A DNA stretch of 64,000 nucleotides, taken from contig JAFWQQ010000039.1 of assembly GCA_017545165.1 (NCBI GenBank), positions 1-64,000 of the forward strand. The letters run 5' to 3'. Made by a program: the position numbers and the translations under genes. Under the pieces are notes generated by a model. It was given only the letters and a program-made list of their open reading frames with translations. It had not been told where the DNA came from and ran no database searches. The first letter of the stretch is position 1. Every line of letters begins with the position of its first letter. Below are positions 56,641 to 64,000 of the stretch, piece by piece. The DNA is from Oscillospiraceae bacterium. Lineage in GTDB: Bacteria > Bacillota > Clostridia > Oscillospirales > Oscillospiraceae.

Positions 56641-58410
56641 TCACCTCTCTCCATCCGGCATCCTGCTGCGGGCCAGCCGGGCATAGTCTTTGGCATAGCG
56701 GTACTGCCGCAGGGAATACTCGCCGAATTCCACGCCCTCGCAGCGCTTGAACTCGCACCAGTTGCTCCAGAGCAGGCCGCATACGGCGACGTAACAGTAG
56801 ATCTTCGTCCTGAGCTCCTCTCCGCAGCCTCCCTCCGGCTCGAAGTACAGGTCGATCAGGCGGTCGATCTGCTCCCGCTCGTAGAGCGCATAGATGCAGA
56901 ACATGGCGATATCCACATGGGGATCCTGCATCCCGGCGTATTCCCAGTCGGTCAGCTGCAGAAGCTCCTCCCCATCCGGGCCGGGATAGAACAGGAAGTT
57001 GTCCGGCACGGCGTCGATATGGGTCAGGCTCTCCCGGATCTTCAGAGAATCCAGGTAGTCCTTCAGGGCAAAGATCTCCGCCTTGGTCTTTGTATAATCC
57101 CGATAGGCCGAGGGCGCTCCGTTCCACAGGGACTCGTAGAAATCGATCATGGCGAAGAGATCGAAGCGGTGGGGTACGGTCAGCTCCATCCGGTGAAAGT
57201 CCCGGAGCTTTCTCATGCAGCGGCGCAGTTCCTGTTCGTTCTCACTGTCGCAGTTGTGGACGCCCTCCAGGAAGCGGGTGATCTTGAAGCCGGTCCGGGG
57301 GTCCAGATACACCGGATCGTCGCAGAGCCCCTTGCCCCGGATCGCCCGGTAGACCAGGGCCTCCTTCTGTCGGTCGATCAGGCGGTCGGTACCCTCGCCC
57401 GGAATGCGCATGATATAGCGCCCTCCCTCACAGGAAAACAGAAAGGAGCGGTTGGTCATCCCCTTTTTGAGGACGCAGATTTCCTTGATAGAGGTTGTGG
57501 AAGTGCCCAGTGCTTTTGCGGCCGCCTCCAGCGCCTCGGAGCGCAGCTGGGCGGAATTGCCGTCCAGCTCCCGCAGCTGCTCATAGGTGTTGATCTCCAC
57601 CACGGAGGCCTCCGGCGCGATACGGGCCGGGATCGCTTCTCCCTCCAGCACCGCCTCCCAAAAGGCCCCGTCGTATTTCGCGTCTCCGTCCAGATCGAGC
57701 AGGCGCCGCCGGAGTCGAGCCGCGTCTTCCCGACGCAGATAGGCAAGACCGATCATCCTCTGCCCCTGCTCCTTCCCCCTGCAGGGGCTCAGCTCCATCC
57801 TGCGGTTGACCCTGACCCGGCTGTCCGGATCGGCCTCGCCGCTCATCAGATACCAGGAATAGAGTTCATGGCGGCGAAAGGGGTTTTCCTGAAACCACAG
57901 ATCGCAGGGGACGACATAGGCGTCCTCCAGCCAGGCGGCGGCCAGGGCGAGGGAGTGGAGATTGTTTTTGGATGCGTACAGCGAATTGACGATGAGCCGG
58001 ACGCCACAGCTGTCGATTAGGTACTCGAACTGCTCCTTCAAAAAGCCCACCACCACGGCAATCTCCGTCACGCCCGCTTCCCGGAGCTGGCGGATCAGCC
58101 GCTCGATCAGCGTCTCCCCCCGCACCTCCAGCAGCGGCTTCGGCGCCTGCTGATTGATGGGGACCATCCGCATACCCGGTCCCGCCGCCAGCAGGATCGC
58201 TCGTCGCGGCCTGTTGTCTGCCAGCGCTTCTCTCCCGGCAGCACTGAGCTGACCCGTTTCCGTCACGATCCCCTGCCTGCGGAGCTCCAGCAGGGCCTTG
58301 TTCACCGCCCCCAGGGACATCCCTGCGCAAGCGGCCAGCTCCCGCTGATTGGTCGAGGGGCTTTGGGCCAGGGTCATCCAAACATCATCTGTTTGTCTGT
58401 TCATGAACAT
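56641..58410 (-). CDS. Winged HTH - LicC-like nucleotidyltransferase - choline kinase fusion
   Basis: Protein of 589 residues with three parts. Residues 5-65 form a MarR-like winged helix (MTLAQSPSTNQRELAACAGM, then LGAVNKALLELRRQGIVTE). Residues 69-285 are a nucleotidyltransferase (AILLAAGPGMRMVPINQQAP, KPLLEVRGE). Residues 305-585 are an APH/choline-kinase (LicA-type) domain with THIDAVPDN (463-471) and LTDWEYAG (487-494). It should phosphorylate choline and could activate it to CDP-choline. Start ATG 58410 has AAAGGAAAT upstream. The DNA-binding domain implies regulation of choline genes, perhaps its own. Confidence 0.85.
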   Translation of the reverse strand: MFMNRQTDDVWMTLAQSPSTNQRELAACAGMSLGAVNKALLELRRQGIVTETGQLSAAGREALADNRPRRAILLAAGPGMRMVPINQQAPKPLLEVRGETLIERLIRQLREAGVTEIAVVVGFLKEQFEYLIDSCGVRLIVNSLYASKNNLHSLALAAAWLEDAYVVPCDLWFQENPFRRHELYSWYLMSGEADPDSRVRVNRRMELSPCRGKEQGQRMIGLAYLRREDAARLRRRLLDLDGDAKYDGAFWEAVLEGEAIPARIAPEASVVEINTYEQLRELDGNSAQLRSEALEAAAKALGTSTTSIKEICVLKKGMTNRSFLFSCEGGRYIMRIPGEGTDRLIDRQKEALVYRAIRGKGLCDDPVYLDPRTGFKITRFLEGVHNCDSENEQELRRCMRKLRDFHRMELTVPHRFDLFAMIDFYESLWNGAPSAYRDYTKTKAEIFALKDYLDSLKIRESLTHIDAVPDNFLFYPGPDGEELLQLTDWEYAGMQDPHVDIAMFCIYALYEREQIDRLIDLYFEPEGGCGEELRTKIYCYVAVCGLLWSNWCEFKRCEGVEFGEYSLRQYRYAKDYARLARSRMPDGER

Positions 58411-58435
58411 GTATTTCCTTTCTATTTATGAACAT
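58398..58435. promoter_or_regulatory. Palindrome and repeat at the wHTH-licC-licA start
   Basis: A perfect 12-base palindrome TGTTCATGAACA (58398-58409) covers the start codon, and its ATGAACAT half recurs at 58428-58435, 25 bases away. It may be the binding site of the winged-helix domain encoded by the gene. Confidence 0.4.
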
Positions 58436-58448
58436 TCAAGCAAGAAAA

Positions 58449-58472
58449 GAAGCACTCTCGTGCTTTTTTCTT
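58449..58472 (-). terminator. Weak hairpin between licD and the fusion gene
   Basis: AAGCAC/GTGCTT stem with a 4-base loop and T-rich flanks on both strands, just after the licD stop. It could reduce read-through from licD into the wHTH fusion. Confidence 0.45.
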
Positions 58473-58475
58473 GTA

Positions 58476-59240
58476 TTACCATTCCCAGATCTCAACGGTT
58501 CTTTTTTTTGCCCGCTCCGGATCCGCTCCGGGGGGCGGCGTCATATAATCCCCGTACCAGCGGGTGAGGACCTTGTCCCAGTCCCGTGGGATCCGGACGG
58601 AAAAGTCCTCGTAATCGGCTTTCTGCGCCGGCTCCAGCCATGCCTTTTCGATCAGCCAGGCCGGTCCGTCCTGGGTCCCGACGATTTGGGCTTTCTCATA
58701 GGGGCAGCGCTGGCAGAGCCGATCATAGGCGCGGATGATCGCCTTCAGCGGGATCGGGAAGAGCAGGACCTTCAGCAGCCTGACCAGAAGCCGCTTCTTC
58801 CCCCGGTACTCCAGGGGGTTCACGGTTTTGACCAGACGCATGCGGATGAGCTTGTGGCCCCATTCGCTCATGCGGCGATCCGTACGCTCTTCGTTACTAT
58901 ACCCTATCAGTCGGTAAACGTCAACATGTAAATAGTATGTATCGAAGCCCACCGCCCCGACCCGCCCGAAGCAGCGGGGATAAGAGCGCTCACTCCGGTA
59001 GTCCCACCAGAATTTTTGATCCAGCTCCCGCTCCATGGCCTCGGAAAACCGGTCATAGCAGTCGGAGGGCACGGCGATGTCGATATCGCTGTCCCAGGGG
59101 ATCATGCCCTTATGACGCACGGTCCCGAGGAGGGAGCCGTAGAACATGTAATACGGAATGGATTCCTTTTCGCAGATGCGCACGACCTCCCGCAGCATTT
59201 CGTTGCTGCGGTCCTGCACTTCCTGCAGCTTCATTTTCAT
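58476..59240 (-). CDS. licD: LicD family phosphocholine transferase
   Basis: Transfers phosphocholine from CDP-choline to surface glycans. 254 residues with the LicD core YMFYGSLLGTVRHKGMIPWD followed by SDIDIAVPSD, the conserved acidic pair of this nucleotidyltransferase-like fold. The CDP-choline could come from the adjacent LicA/LicC genes. GGGAGG lies before the ATG. Target is probably the teichoic-acid-like polymer made by the TagB-like enzyme upstream. Confidence 0.88.
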   Translation of the reverse strand: MKMKLQEVQDRSNEMLREVVRICEKESIPYYMFYGSLLGTVRHKGMIPWDSDIDIAVPSDCYDRFSEAMERELDQKFWWDYRSERSYPRCFGRVGAVGFDTYYLHVDVYRLIGYSNEERTDRRMSEWGHKLIRMRLVKTVNPLEYRGKKRLLVRLLKVLLFPIPLKAIIRAYDRLCQRCPYEKAQIVGTQDGPAWLIEKAWLEPAQKADYEDFSVRIPRDWDKVLTRWYGDYMTPPPGADPERAKKRTVEIWEW

Positions 59241-59288
59241 ACTATACCTCCCAAGCGTTTCCCGCAGGGCACAGATCGCTTCCCCGCC

Positions 59289-59681
59289 TCAGCCCTTCAG
59301 CTCGCGTTTGATTTGGGTGGTGCTGATCTCCGGCGTCCGGGGCAGATACACCACCTCGACCCCTTCCTCCTTCAGGAAATCGAACTTGCCCTTCCAGTCG
59401 TCCCCCATGACGAAGGTGTCGATATGATATTCGTGCATGTCGCTGCGCTTCTGTTCCCAGCTCTCCTCGGGGATTACCAGGTCCACGTAGCGGATTGCCT
59501 CCACCAGGGCCTTGCGCTGCTCATAGCTGAAGTAGCACTTCTTCTGTTTCTCGTTCCAGTTGAACTCGTCGGTGGAGACCACCACGATCAGATAGTCCCC
59601 CAATGCCTTGGCCCGGCGCAGCAGGTTGATATGGCCGTAGTGCAGCAGGTCAAAGGTGCCGTAGGTGATCACGCGCTTCAT
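59289..59681 (-). CDS. tagD: Glycerol-3-phosphate cytidylyltransferase
   Basis: Makes CDP-glycerol for teichoic acids. 130 residues, normal length; motifs VITYGTFDLLHYGHINLLRR (HxGH) and RTPEISTTQIKREL. Start overlaps the VanZ-TagB gene stop by 4 bases, so donor and polymer enzyme are co-expressed. Confidence 0.95.
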   Translation of the reverse strand: MKRVITYGTFDLLHYGHINLLRRAKALGDYLIVVVSTDEFNWNEKQKKCYFSYEQRKALVEAIRYVDLVIPEESWEQKRSDMHEYHIDTFVMGDDWKGKFDFLKEEGVEVVYLPRTPEISTTQIKRELKG

Positions 59682-61483
59682 TGTCTTCTCTCCTCATCCT
59701 TCTCCGCGGCCTTGTCTTCGCCGCAGATGTAGTCCACCAGCGCCTGCGAGGCATTTCCGCTCTCGAAGGTCTTGTAAAACTCCAGGATCTCCCGGGCGTT
59801 TGCCGCCGCGCTCTCCTCGCTCCAGTTTTCGATCAGCGCAAGCAGCTCCCGCTGGTTATGGGCGATGCGGAAGGGGGTGTCCTCCATGCGGAAATAAAGC
59901 TGCCGGTCGTCGGAAACGTACTGCTCGTAGTCCTCCTGATACAGCAGCGTCCCCTTCCCCGCCAGGGCCAGATCGCCCGGGGTGGAGGAATAGTCCGTGA
60001 TCAGCAGGTCCGTAACGCAGAGGATATCCGCCATGTCGGGATAGTCCGTCAGATCCGTGATCCGACCGTCATAGGTCTTCCGCTGTTCCAGGCGCGCACC
60101 CACGTGCCCCCGCTGGATCCCCTGCCAGAAATAACCGGTCCTGCATTCCAGCGCGTCCAGAACCGCGGGCAGATCCAACTCGCCGACCTTCTGCTCGGCT
60201 CCGTAGAGGTGATCCCGGAAGGTTGGGGCATACAGGAGCACGCGCTTGCCCTGGTGAAGCCCCAGCTTTTCCCGAAGTCGGCTGCGCTTCTCCTCCGTCA
60301 GATGCAGCAGGCAGTCGTCCCTCGGGGTGCCGGCACGCAGCAGCTCCCCCTCGTAATGCATGGCAGAGCGGTACTGCATCACGCCGTATTCCGAGCCCAC
60401 CACGCCCAGGTCGCAGAGCTCCGGCTCAATGATCCGCCGGAAATAATTGCGCTTGCGGAATTTTTCCATACTCTCCGTGGCGTCGAAGAGGATCTTCTTC
60501 ATGCCCCGGTCCCCGTGCCAGGTCTGGATATAGCGCTGGCCCCGGCGCTTGAGCACGCCGTTGGGCAGCAACACGTTCACGATCCAACAGGAGGCGGTGG
60601 CCAATTCCCGATACCAGGCAAAGGAGCCGAATTTCACGATTTTCACGTAGTCTGGAAACGTTTTCTTCGCCTTTTCCACATTGGCCATTCCCCAGACGAT
60701 GGTCCACTCCGGATGGGTCTCGTGCAGCTTCTCGGAGACAGCCCGGGGATTGTCCGCGTAGTTATTGCCGTTGAAGCTCATGAAAACCGCTTTCTTCGGA
60801 TCTACGCTCCAAATGCTCGCCAGGCGCATAGGAAGGCGGTACTTCAGGAACTTGTGGCCAAACCAAAAAAAGGAGGTCACATAATTGTTGGTCAGCTTAT
60901 CTTTGGTGCTCATGGTTTTTCCTTTATGCTCAAAGTTCTCCGGCTCCTCCATCTTTTCCCGAGCCGGCAGAAAACGCCGGAAGAGCAGCCAGAGCGCGGC
61001 GCCGATCACCGTCCCAAGGCTGTTGTGCAGCAGATCGTCCAACTCAAAGACACCTCGCGCTGAAAGCGCCTGCAGCAGTTCAGCAAACAGGGACAGCCCC
61101 ACGCCCAGGAGAACAGTCTTCCGAAAGCCGGACCTGCGTTCCGCGAGGGGGCAGATCAGGCCGAAGGGGACGAACAGCAGCACATTGAAGATGTTCTGAA
61201 ACAGCAGATAATAATGTCCCTCGAGGTAGGCCCGATAGGACCAGAAGAGCTTCATCTGGAAACGCGGTTCCGCTTTATTTGTTCGTCCAATGAGAAGAAT
61301 GGTGAACAGCAGGACCACATAAACGCTCAGCAATGCCAGCGAGACCCGCTGTCTTCGCGGGATCCTCCAGTTTTCTCTCTTCCAGAAGCAAATCAGCCAG
61401 CAGAAGCAGCCTGCCAGGATCGCCGTCAGAACAACAGGCAGCGTCAGATAATGCCGCAAAATGCTCGAGGCATAAATCATCAT
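59678..61483 (-). CDS. VanZ-like domain fused to CDP-glycerol glycerophosphotransferase
   Basis: Protein of 601 residues. Residues 1-175 contain five membrane segments and the VanZ-like signature (NIFNVLLFVPFGLI, ELLQALSARGVFELDDLLHN). Residues 195-590 are a TagB/TagF-type transferase with TWHGDRGMKKILFDA and DLLITDYSSTPGDLAL near the C-terminus. The transferase adds glycerol-phosphate from CDP-glycerol to a lipid-linked acceptor. VanZ-like domains are linked to glycopeptide tolerance by unknown means; fusion with TagB is unusual. GAGGGG site before the ATG. Confidence 0.88.
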   Translation of the reverse strand: MMIYASSILRHYLTLPVVLTAILAGCFCWLICFWKRENWRIPRRQRVSLALLSVYVVLLFTILLIGRTNKAEPRFQMKLFWSYRAYLEGHYYLLFQNIFNVLLFVPFGLICPLAERRSGFRKTVLLGVGLSLFAELLQALSARGVFELDDLLHNSLGTVIGAALWLLFRRFLPAREKMEEPENFEHKGKTMSTKDKLTNNYVTSFFWFGHKFLKYRLPMRLASIWSVDPKKAVFMSFNGNNYADNPRAVSEKLHETHPEWTIVWGMANVEKAKKTFPDYVKIVKFGSFAWYRELATASCWIVNVLLPNGVLKRRGQRYIQTWHGDRGMKKILFDATESMEKFRKRNYFRRIIEPELCDLGVVGSEYGVMQYRSAMHYEGELLRAGTPRDDCLLHLTEEKRSRLREKLGLHQGKRVLLYAPTFRDHLYGAEQKVGELDLPAVLDALECRTGYFWQGIQRGHVGARLEQRKTYDGRITDLTDYPDMADILCVTDLLITDYSSTPGDLALAGKGTLLYQEDYEQYVSDDRQLYFRMEDTPFRIAHNQRELLALIENWSEESAAANAREILEFYKTFESGNASQALVDYICGEDKAAEKDEERRQ

Positions 61484-61524
61484 AACAAGCCCCTCTATGC
61501 TCGCTCACAGCACCCGCACGGCCC

Positions 61525-63075
61525 TCAGCTCTTTTTCAGCTTCTTCCGCAGGAGCTTCGTCAGGTCCTCGATCTCCCGTACCCGCAGCAGCTTCACTGCC
61601 GGCAGATACAGGATCACGCCACTGACAGCCGCCGCCAGCAGACGGAGGTAGACGTTCAGGCTTACCGCCGTCGCCAGCGCCCAGGCAGCGCCGCAGGAAA
61701 CAGCGGAGGCCAGCAGCACCTTCCCGAAGGTCAAGCTCAGCTGCTTCCATTCCAGCTCCACATGCTTGCGCACAAAGAAGAAGCGGAGCCCCAGAGAAAT
61801 CATCGCGGCCAGCGAAGTGGCCAGCGCCAGACCGTTGACGCCCATGAAATGGGCCAGGGTCAGGTTCAGCGCAACGTTGATGACCATATTGATCAGGGAG
61901 ATGATCAGAGGGGTGCGGGTGTCGCCGAAGCCGTAAAAGATATTGGAGACCACAGTGGCGCTGGCGTAAAAGAGCAGGCCAAGGCTATAGAAGGTAAAGA
62001 CGCCCGCTGTAAGGGCGACGGATTCCTCCTGAAACGCCCCCCGCTCGAATACGGCGCGCACCAGGTCCTGGCTGAACAGCATACAGGCCACGGTCACCGG
62101 GATCATGAGCAGCATGAAGATGCTCAGGATCTTGGTCAGGAGCTTTTCCAGCTCCTTCAGCTTCTTCTGGGAGATCAGCTCTACCATCTGGGGGAAGAGG
62201 GCCGTCGCCACTGCCGTGGAGAGCAGCCCGTTGAACACATTGGTCAGCCGGTGGCCGTAGTTCATGCCGGAAACCGCGCCCTCCGGGAACATGGAGGCCA
62301 TAGCCCGGTCAATGAGCACATTGATCTGGTGAACGCCGCCGGACAGCAGTGCCGAGGGCAGGCGCTTGAGCATCACGCCGAACTCCGGACACTTGAAGTT
62401 GAAATCCGGCCGGAAACGGTAGCCCCAGTCGATAAAGGGCAGCTCCATCAGCAGGCGCAGCAGTCCCCCCACGATCAGCGCCACGGCCATGGCCCGGATG
62501 CCGAAGCGATGATAGAACAGGATCGCCGCCAGGATCACGGGGATGTGGGTGGCCACCTCCCGGATCTGGCTGCCGAAAAACTTGTTGTGGCACTGGAGCA
62601 TGGAGGCGTAGACGGCGGCGGCGATGATGAAGATGTACATCGGCGCGCTGATGCGCACCAGCTCAATGCAGAGGCTCCTGGTCTCTCCCTCAAAGCCGGG
62701 GGCGACCAGGGACACGACCGGACTCGCCAACAGGATGAGCAGCACCACGACGGCAAGCGAAACCATCGTGAAAAAAGTGATCATCTTGTTGGCCAGCCCG
62801 TCTGCGGAGGCCTGGTTGTTCTGGGTCTGCTTGTCCTTGTAGATCGGCAGGAAGACCTTCCAGATGCCCACGCTCAGCATGGGGTAGATCACCTGCTGGA
62901 TGCTGGCGACCATGTAGTAAGCGTCACTCTGATAGGTCGTGCCCAGATAGGCGGCGTTGACGGCCTCAGACAAAAAGGCAGCCAGCTTCGCCAGCACGGA
63001 GACAAATACGATGACCAGCGTACCGCGAAAGATCCTTTTGCCGATATGATTATGTTCCTTGTGCTTCTCTTCCAT
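61525..63075 (-). CDS. murJ: MurJ-family lipid flippase
   Basis: MOP-superfamily flippase of 516 residues with about 14 helices (MVASIQQVIYPMLSVGIWKV, SGGVHQINVLIDRAMASMFP, YGHRLTNVFNGLLSTAVATA). MurJ flips lipid II; within this cluster it may instead be a dedicated exporter of a polymer-linked lipid. A second housekeeping copy elsewhere would favour that. Confidence 0.85.
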   Translation of the reverse strand: MEEKHKEHNHIGKRIFRGTLVIVFVSVLAKLAAFLSEAVNAAYLGTTYQSDAYYMVASIQQVIYPMLSVGIWKVFLPIYKDKQTQNNQASADGLANKMITFFTMVSLAVVVLLILLASPVVSLVAPGFEGETRSLCIELVRISAPMYIFIIAAAVYASMLQCHNKFFGSQIREVATHIPVILAAILFYHRFGIRAMAVALIVGGLLRLLMELPFIDWGYRFRPDFNFKCPEFGVMLKRLPSALLSGGVHQINVLIDRAMASMFPEGAVSGMNYGHRLTNVFNGLLSTAVATALFPQMVELISQKKLKELEKLLTKILSIFMLLMIPVTVACMLFSQDLVRAVFERGAFQEESVALTAGVFTFYSLGLLFYASATVVSNIFYGFGDTRTPLIISLINMVINVALNLTLAHFMGVNGLALATSLAAMISLGLRFFFVRKHVELEWKQLSLTFGKVLLASAVSCGAAWALATAVSLNVYLRLLAAAVSGVILYLPAVKLLRVREIEDLTKLLRKKLKKS

Positions 63076-63131
63076 CGCGTTTGATCCTTTTGCCGAACCG
63101 GCAGTTGTAGCATTCCAGCGCGCGATCTGCG

Positions 63132-64000
63132 TCAGTCTGCGGTGAACAGCGTGGGGTACCGTGACTCGTCCTCGATGACACCATAGGCCTTCGCGCGCAT
63201 CAGGATCTTCTCCGCCCAGCAGCGGTGGGGCCCGATCTCGTTCATCTTGTTGCCGCTGCTGCTCTTGACCACGCCGCCGCTGGTGCCCAGCACCTGCAGC
63301 GCGTCGTCATAGACCTCCCGCGTCACCGCAAGCATCCCGTTCACATAGGGGATGTGGGTGGGGTGGATGATGGTCTTGCCGATGAAGCCGTTGGCCTGAT
63401 CCAGCAGCAGCTCCCGCAGCAGTCCGTCCACCGCGTCGTTGATGAGGGTCTGCTGCTTGAAGAGGGAGCGGTTCATGGTCTGGGGCGCGTCGTCGAACTT
63501 CATGCTCTTGGCGGCGCGGAAATACTCCCACACAGGGCCGGACACGCTGTAGTCGTTGTGCCGGGAGAAGACGTTCAGCACGTCCTTCAGGCAGTCCGCC
63601 ACGGTCATGATGTCATAGATCGTGTAGTTGATGCCCCGGCGCACACCGAACACCGACGACCAGTCGGTGCCGCCCACGCGCACGTTCAGCACCAGCTCCC
63701 TGTGCCGGTCCAGGATCTCCTTGACGCCCATCAGCTCCGGGATCCGGGTCTCCAGATAGGCCATCTCCCGGCTCTCCAGGATGGGCATGCCGTAGATGAT
63801 CTCCCCGAAGCGGGCATTCAGCTCTTCCAGATGTTCGAAGTAGGCTTCCCCGTTTTCCGCGTTGAACTTGGGGAAATTGAAGGCCGTGACCAGGTGGATG
63901 TGCTCCGGCCGCAGCATGGCGGAGAAGTGCCGGAACTGCTCGATATTGCGGACCCGGAAGATGATCAGGGGGATCTCCTCATAGCCGATCGTCCCCTTCT
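63132..64000 (-). CDS. HpcH/HpaI-like C-C bond lyase family protein, partial
   Basis: The gene runs off the window: the frame is open to 64000 (EEIPLIIFRVRNIEQFRHFS precedes the first internal Met at 63917). 289 C-terminal residues are visible, with NVRVGGTDWSSVFGVRRGIN and GKTIIHPTHIPYVNGMLAV, a TIM-barrel lyase pattern related to CitE/HpcH. The sequence resembles the C-C bond lyase group found with tellurium-resistance (Ter)-linked biosynthetic genes, but that link cannot be tested here. It is 56 bases upstream of murJ on the same strand. Confidence 0.7.
   Translation of the reverse strand, partial: KGTIGYEEIPLIIFRVRNIEQFRHFSAMLRPEHIHLVTAFNFPKFNAENGEAYFEHLEELNARFGEIIYGMPILESREMAYLETRIPELMGVKEILDRHRELVLNVRVGGTDWSSVFGVRRGINYTIYDIMTVADCLKDVLNVFSRHNDYSVSGPVWEYFRAAKSMKFDDAPQTMNRSLFKQQTLINDAVDGLLRELLLDQANGFIGKTIIHPTHIPYVNGMLAVTREVYDDALQVLGTSGGVVKSSSGNKMNEIGPHRCWAEKILMRAKAYGVIEDESRYPTLFTAD

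Noticed and set aside
56636..57127. N-terminal extension of the LicC-like protein
   Set aside because: It lies within the kinase domain of the fusion gene in another frame; the nucleotidyltransferase motif begins at the internal ATG 56635.

Overview
The window looks like a chromosomal segment of a GC-rich, obligately anaerobic Firmicute, most likely in the Oscillospirales/Clostridia. The signs are a Gram-positive PolC-type replicase next to ispG of the MEP isoprenoid pathway, a complete six-gene Rnf ion-translocating ferredoxin:NAD oxidoreductase operon, CpsB/CpsD-type tyrosine phosphorylation genes, and many sigma-A promoters with TTGNNN/TATNNT boxes 17-18 bp apart. No rRNA, tRNA or CRISPR array was seen. 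Taxonomy is inferred from gene content only.

Layout. 1-98: edge of an IS630-type transposase. 231-6867: a minus-strand envelope-regulation operon: ABC exporter, PHP-type tyrosine phosphatase, anchored Ig-like protein, two tandem Wzz/BY-kinase paralogues, and perhaps a 33-residue protein. 7023-9141: a nucleotidyltransferase-like protein with a small anchored protein. 9194-14498: rnfCDGEAB. 14670-17560: two separately transcribed genes sharing a C-type-lectin-like domain, one a repeat-bearing lipoprotein and the other a truncated eukaryotic-type pseudokinase with a membrane anchor. 17576-24654: beta-CASP RNase-like protein, PolC and IspG. 24735-25257: palindromic repeats, then a large secreted protein (25291-27378) followed by a run of hairpins. 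27760-29965: Tex. About 30040-31225: a dense array of short palindromic repeats. 31296-33965: FeoA-FeoB fusion plus a Cys-rich partner. 33976-44755: housekeeping and unknown genes (PrmA, ClpP-like, radical SAM, M18 aminopeptidase, a Sua5-CoaE fusion, RF1, HerA-like ATPase, CdsA). 44762-45050: an intergenic structured element resembling HEARO/IS605-type RNA.

The right third (45121-64000, all minus strand) is a surface-polymer island. Reading downstream it holds a C-C bond lyase family gene (cut by the window end), a MurJ-family flippase, a VanZ-CDP-glycerol glycerophosphotransferase fusion, TagD, LicD, a winged-helix/LicC-like/choline-kinase fusion, a LicC-like cytidylyltransferase, a BCCT transporter, two NTP_transf_5-like proteins, then an HTH-fused galacturonokinase-like GHMP kinase, a sugar nucleotidyltransferase, a UDP-glucuronate 4-epimerase-like enzyme, a UDP-glucose dehydrogenase, RmlA and RmlB. 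Together these could supply CDP-glycerol, CDP-choline, UDP-GlcA/UDP-GalA and dTDP-4-keto-6-deoxyglucose to a phosphocholine-decorated, uronic-acid-containing teichoic-acid-like polymer.

The most unusual signal is that two metabolic kinases here (galacturonokinase-like and choline-kinase-like) carry N-terminal DNA-binding domains, and each gene has repeated or palindromic sequence at its own promoter or start. This suggests self-regulating envelope-precursor enzymes. It is inference and needs testing.
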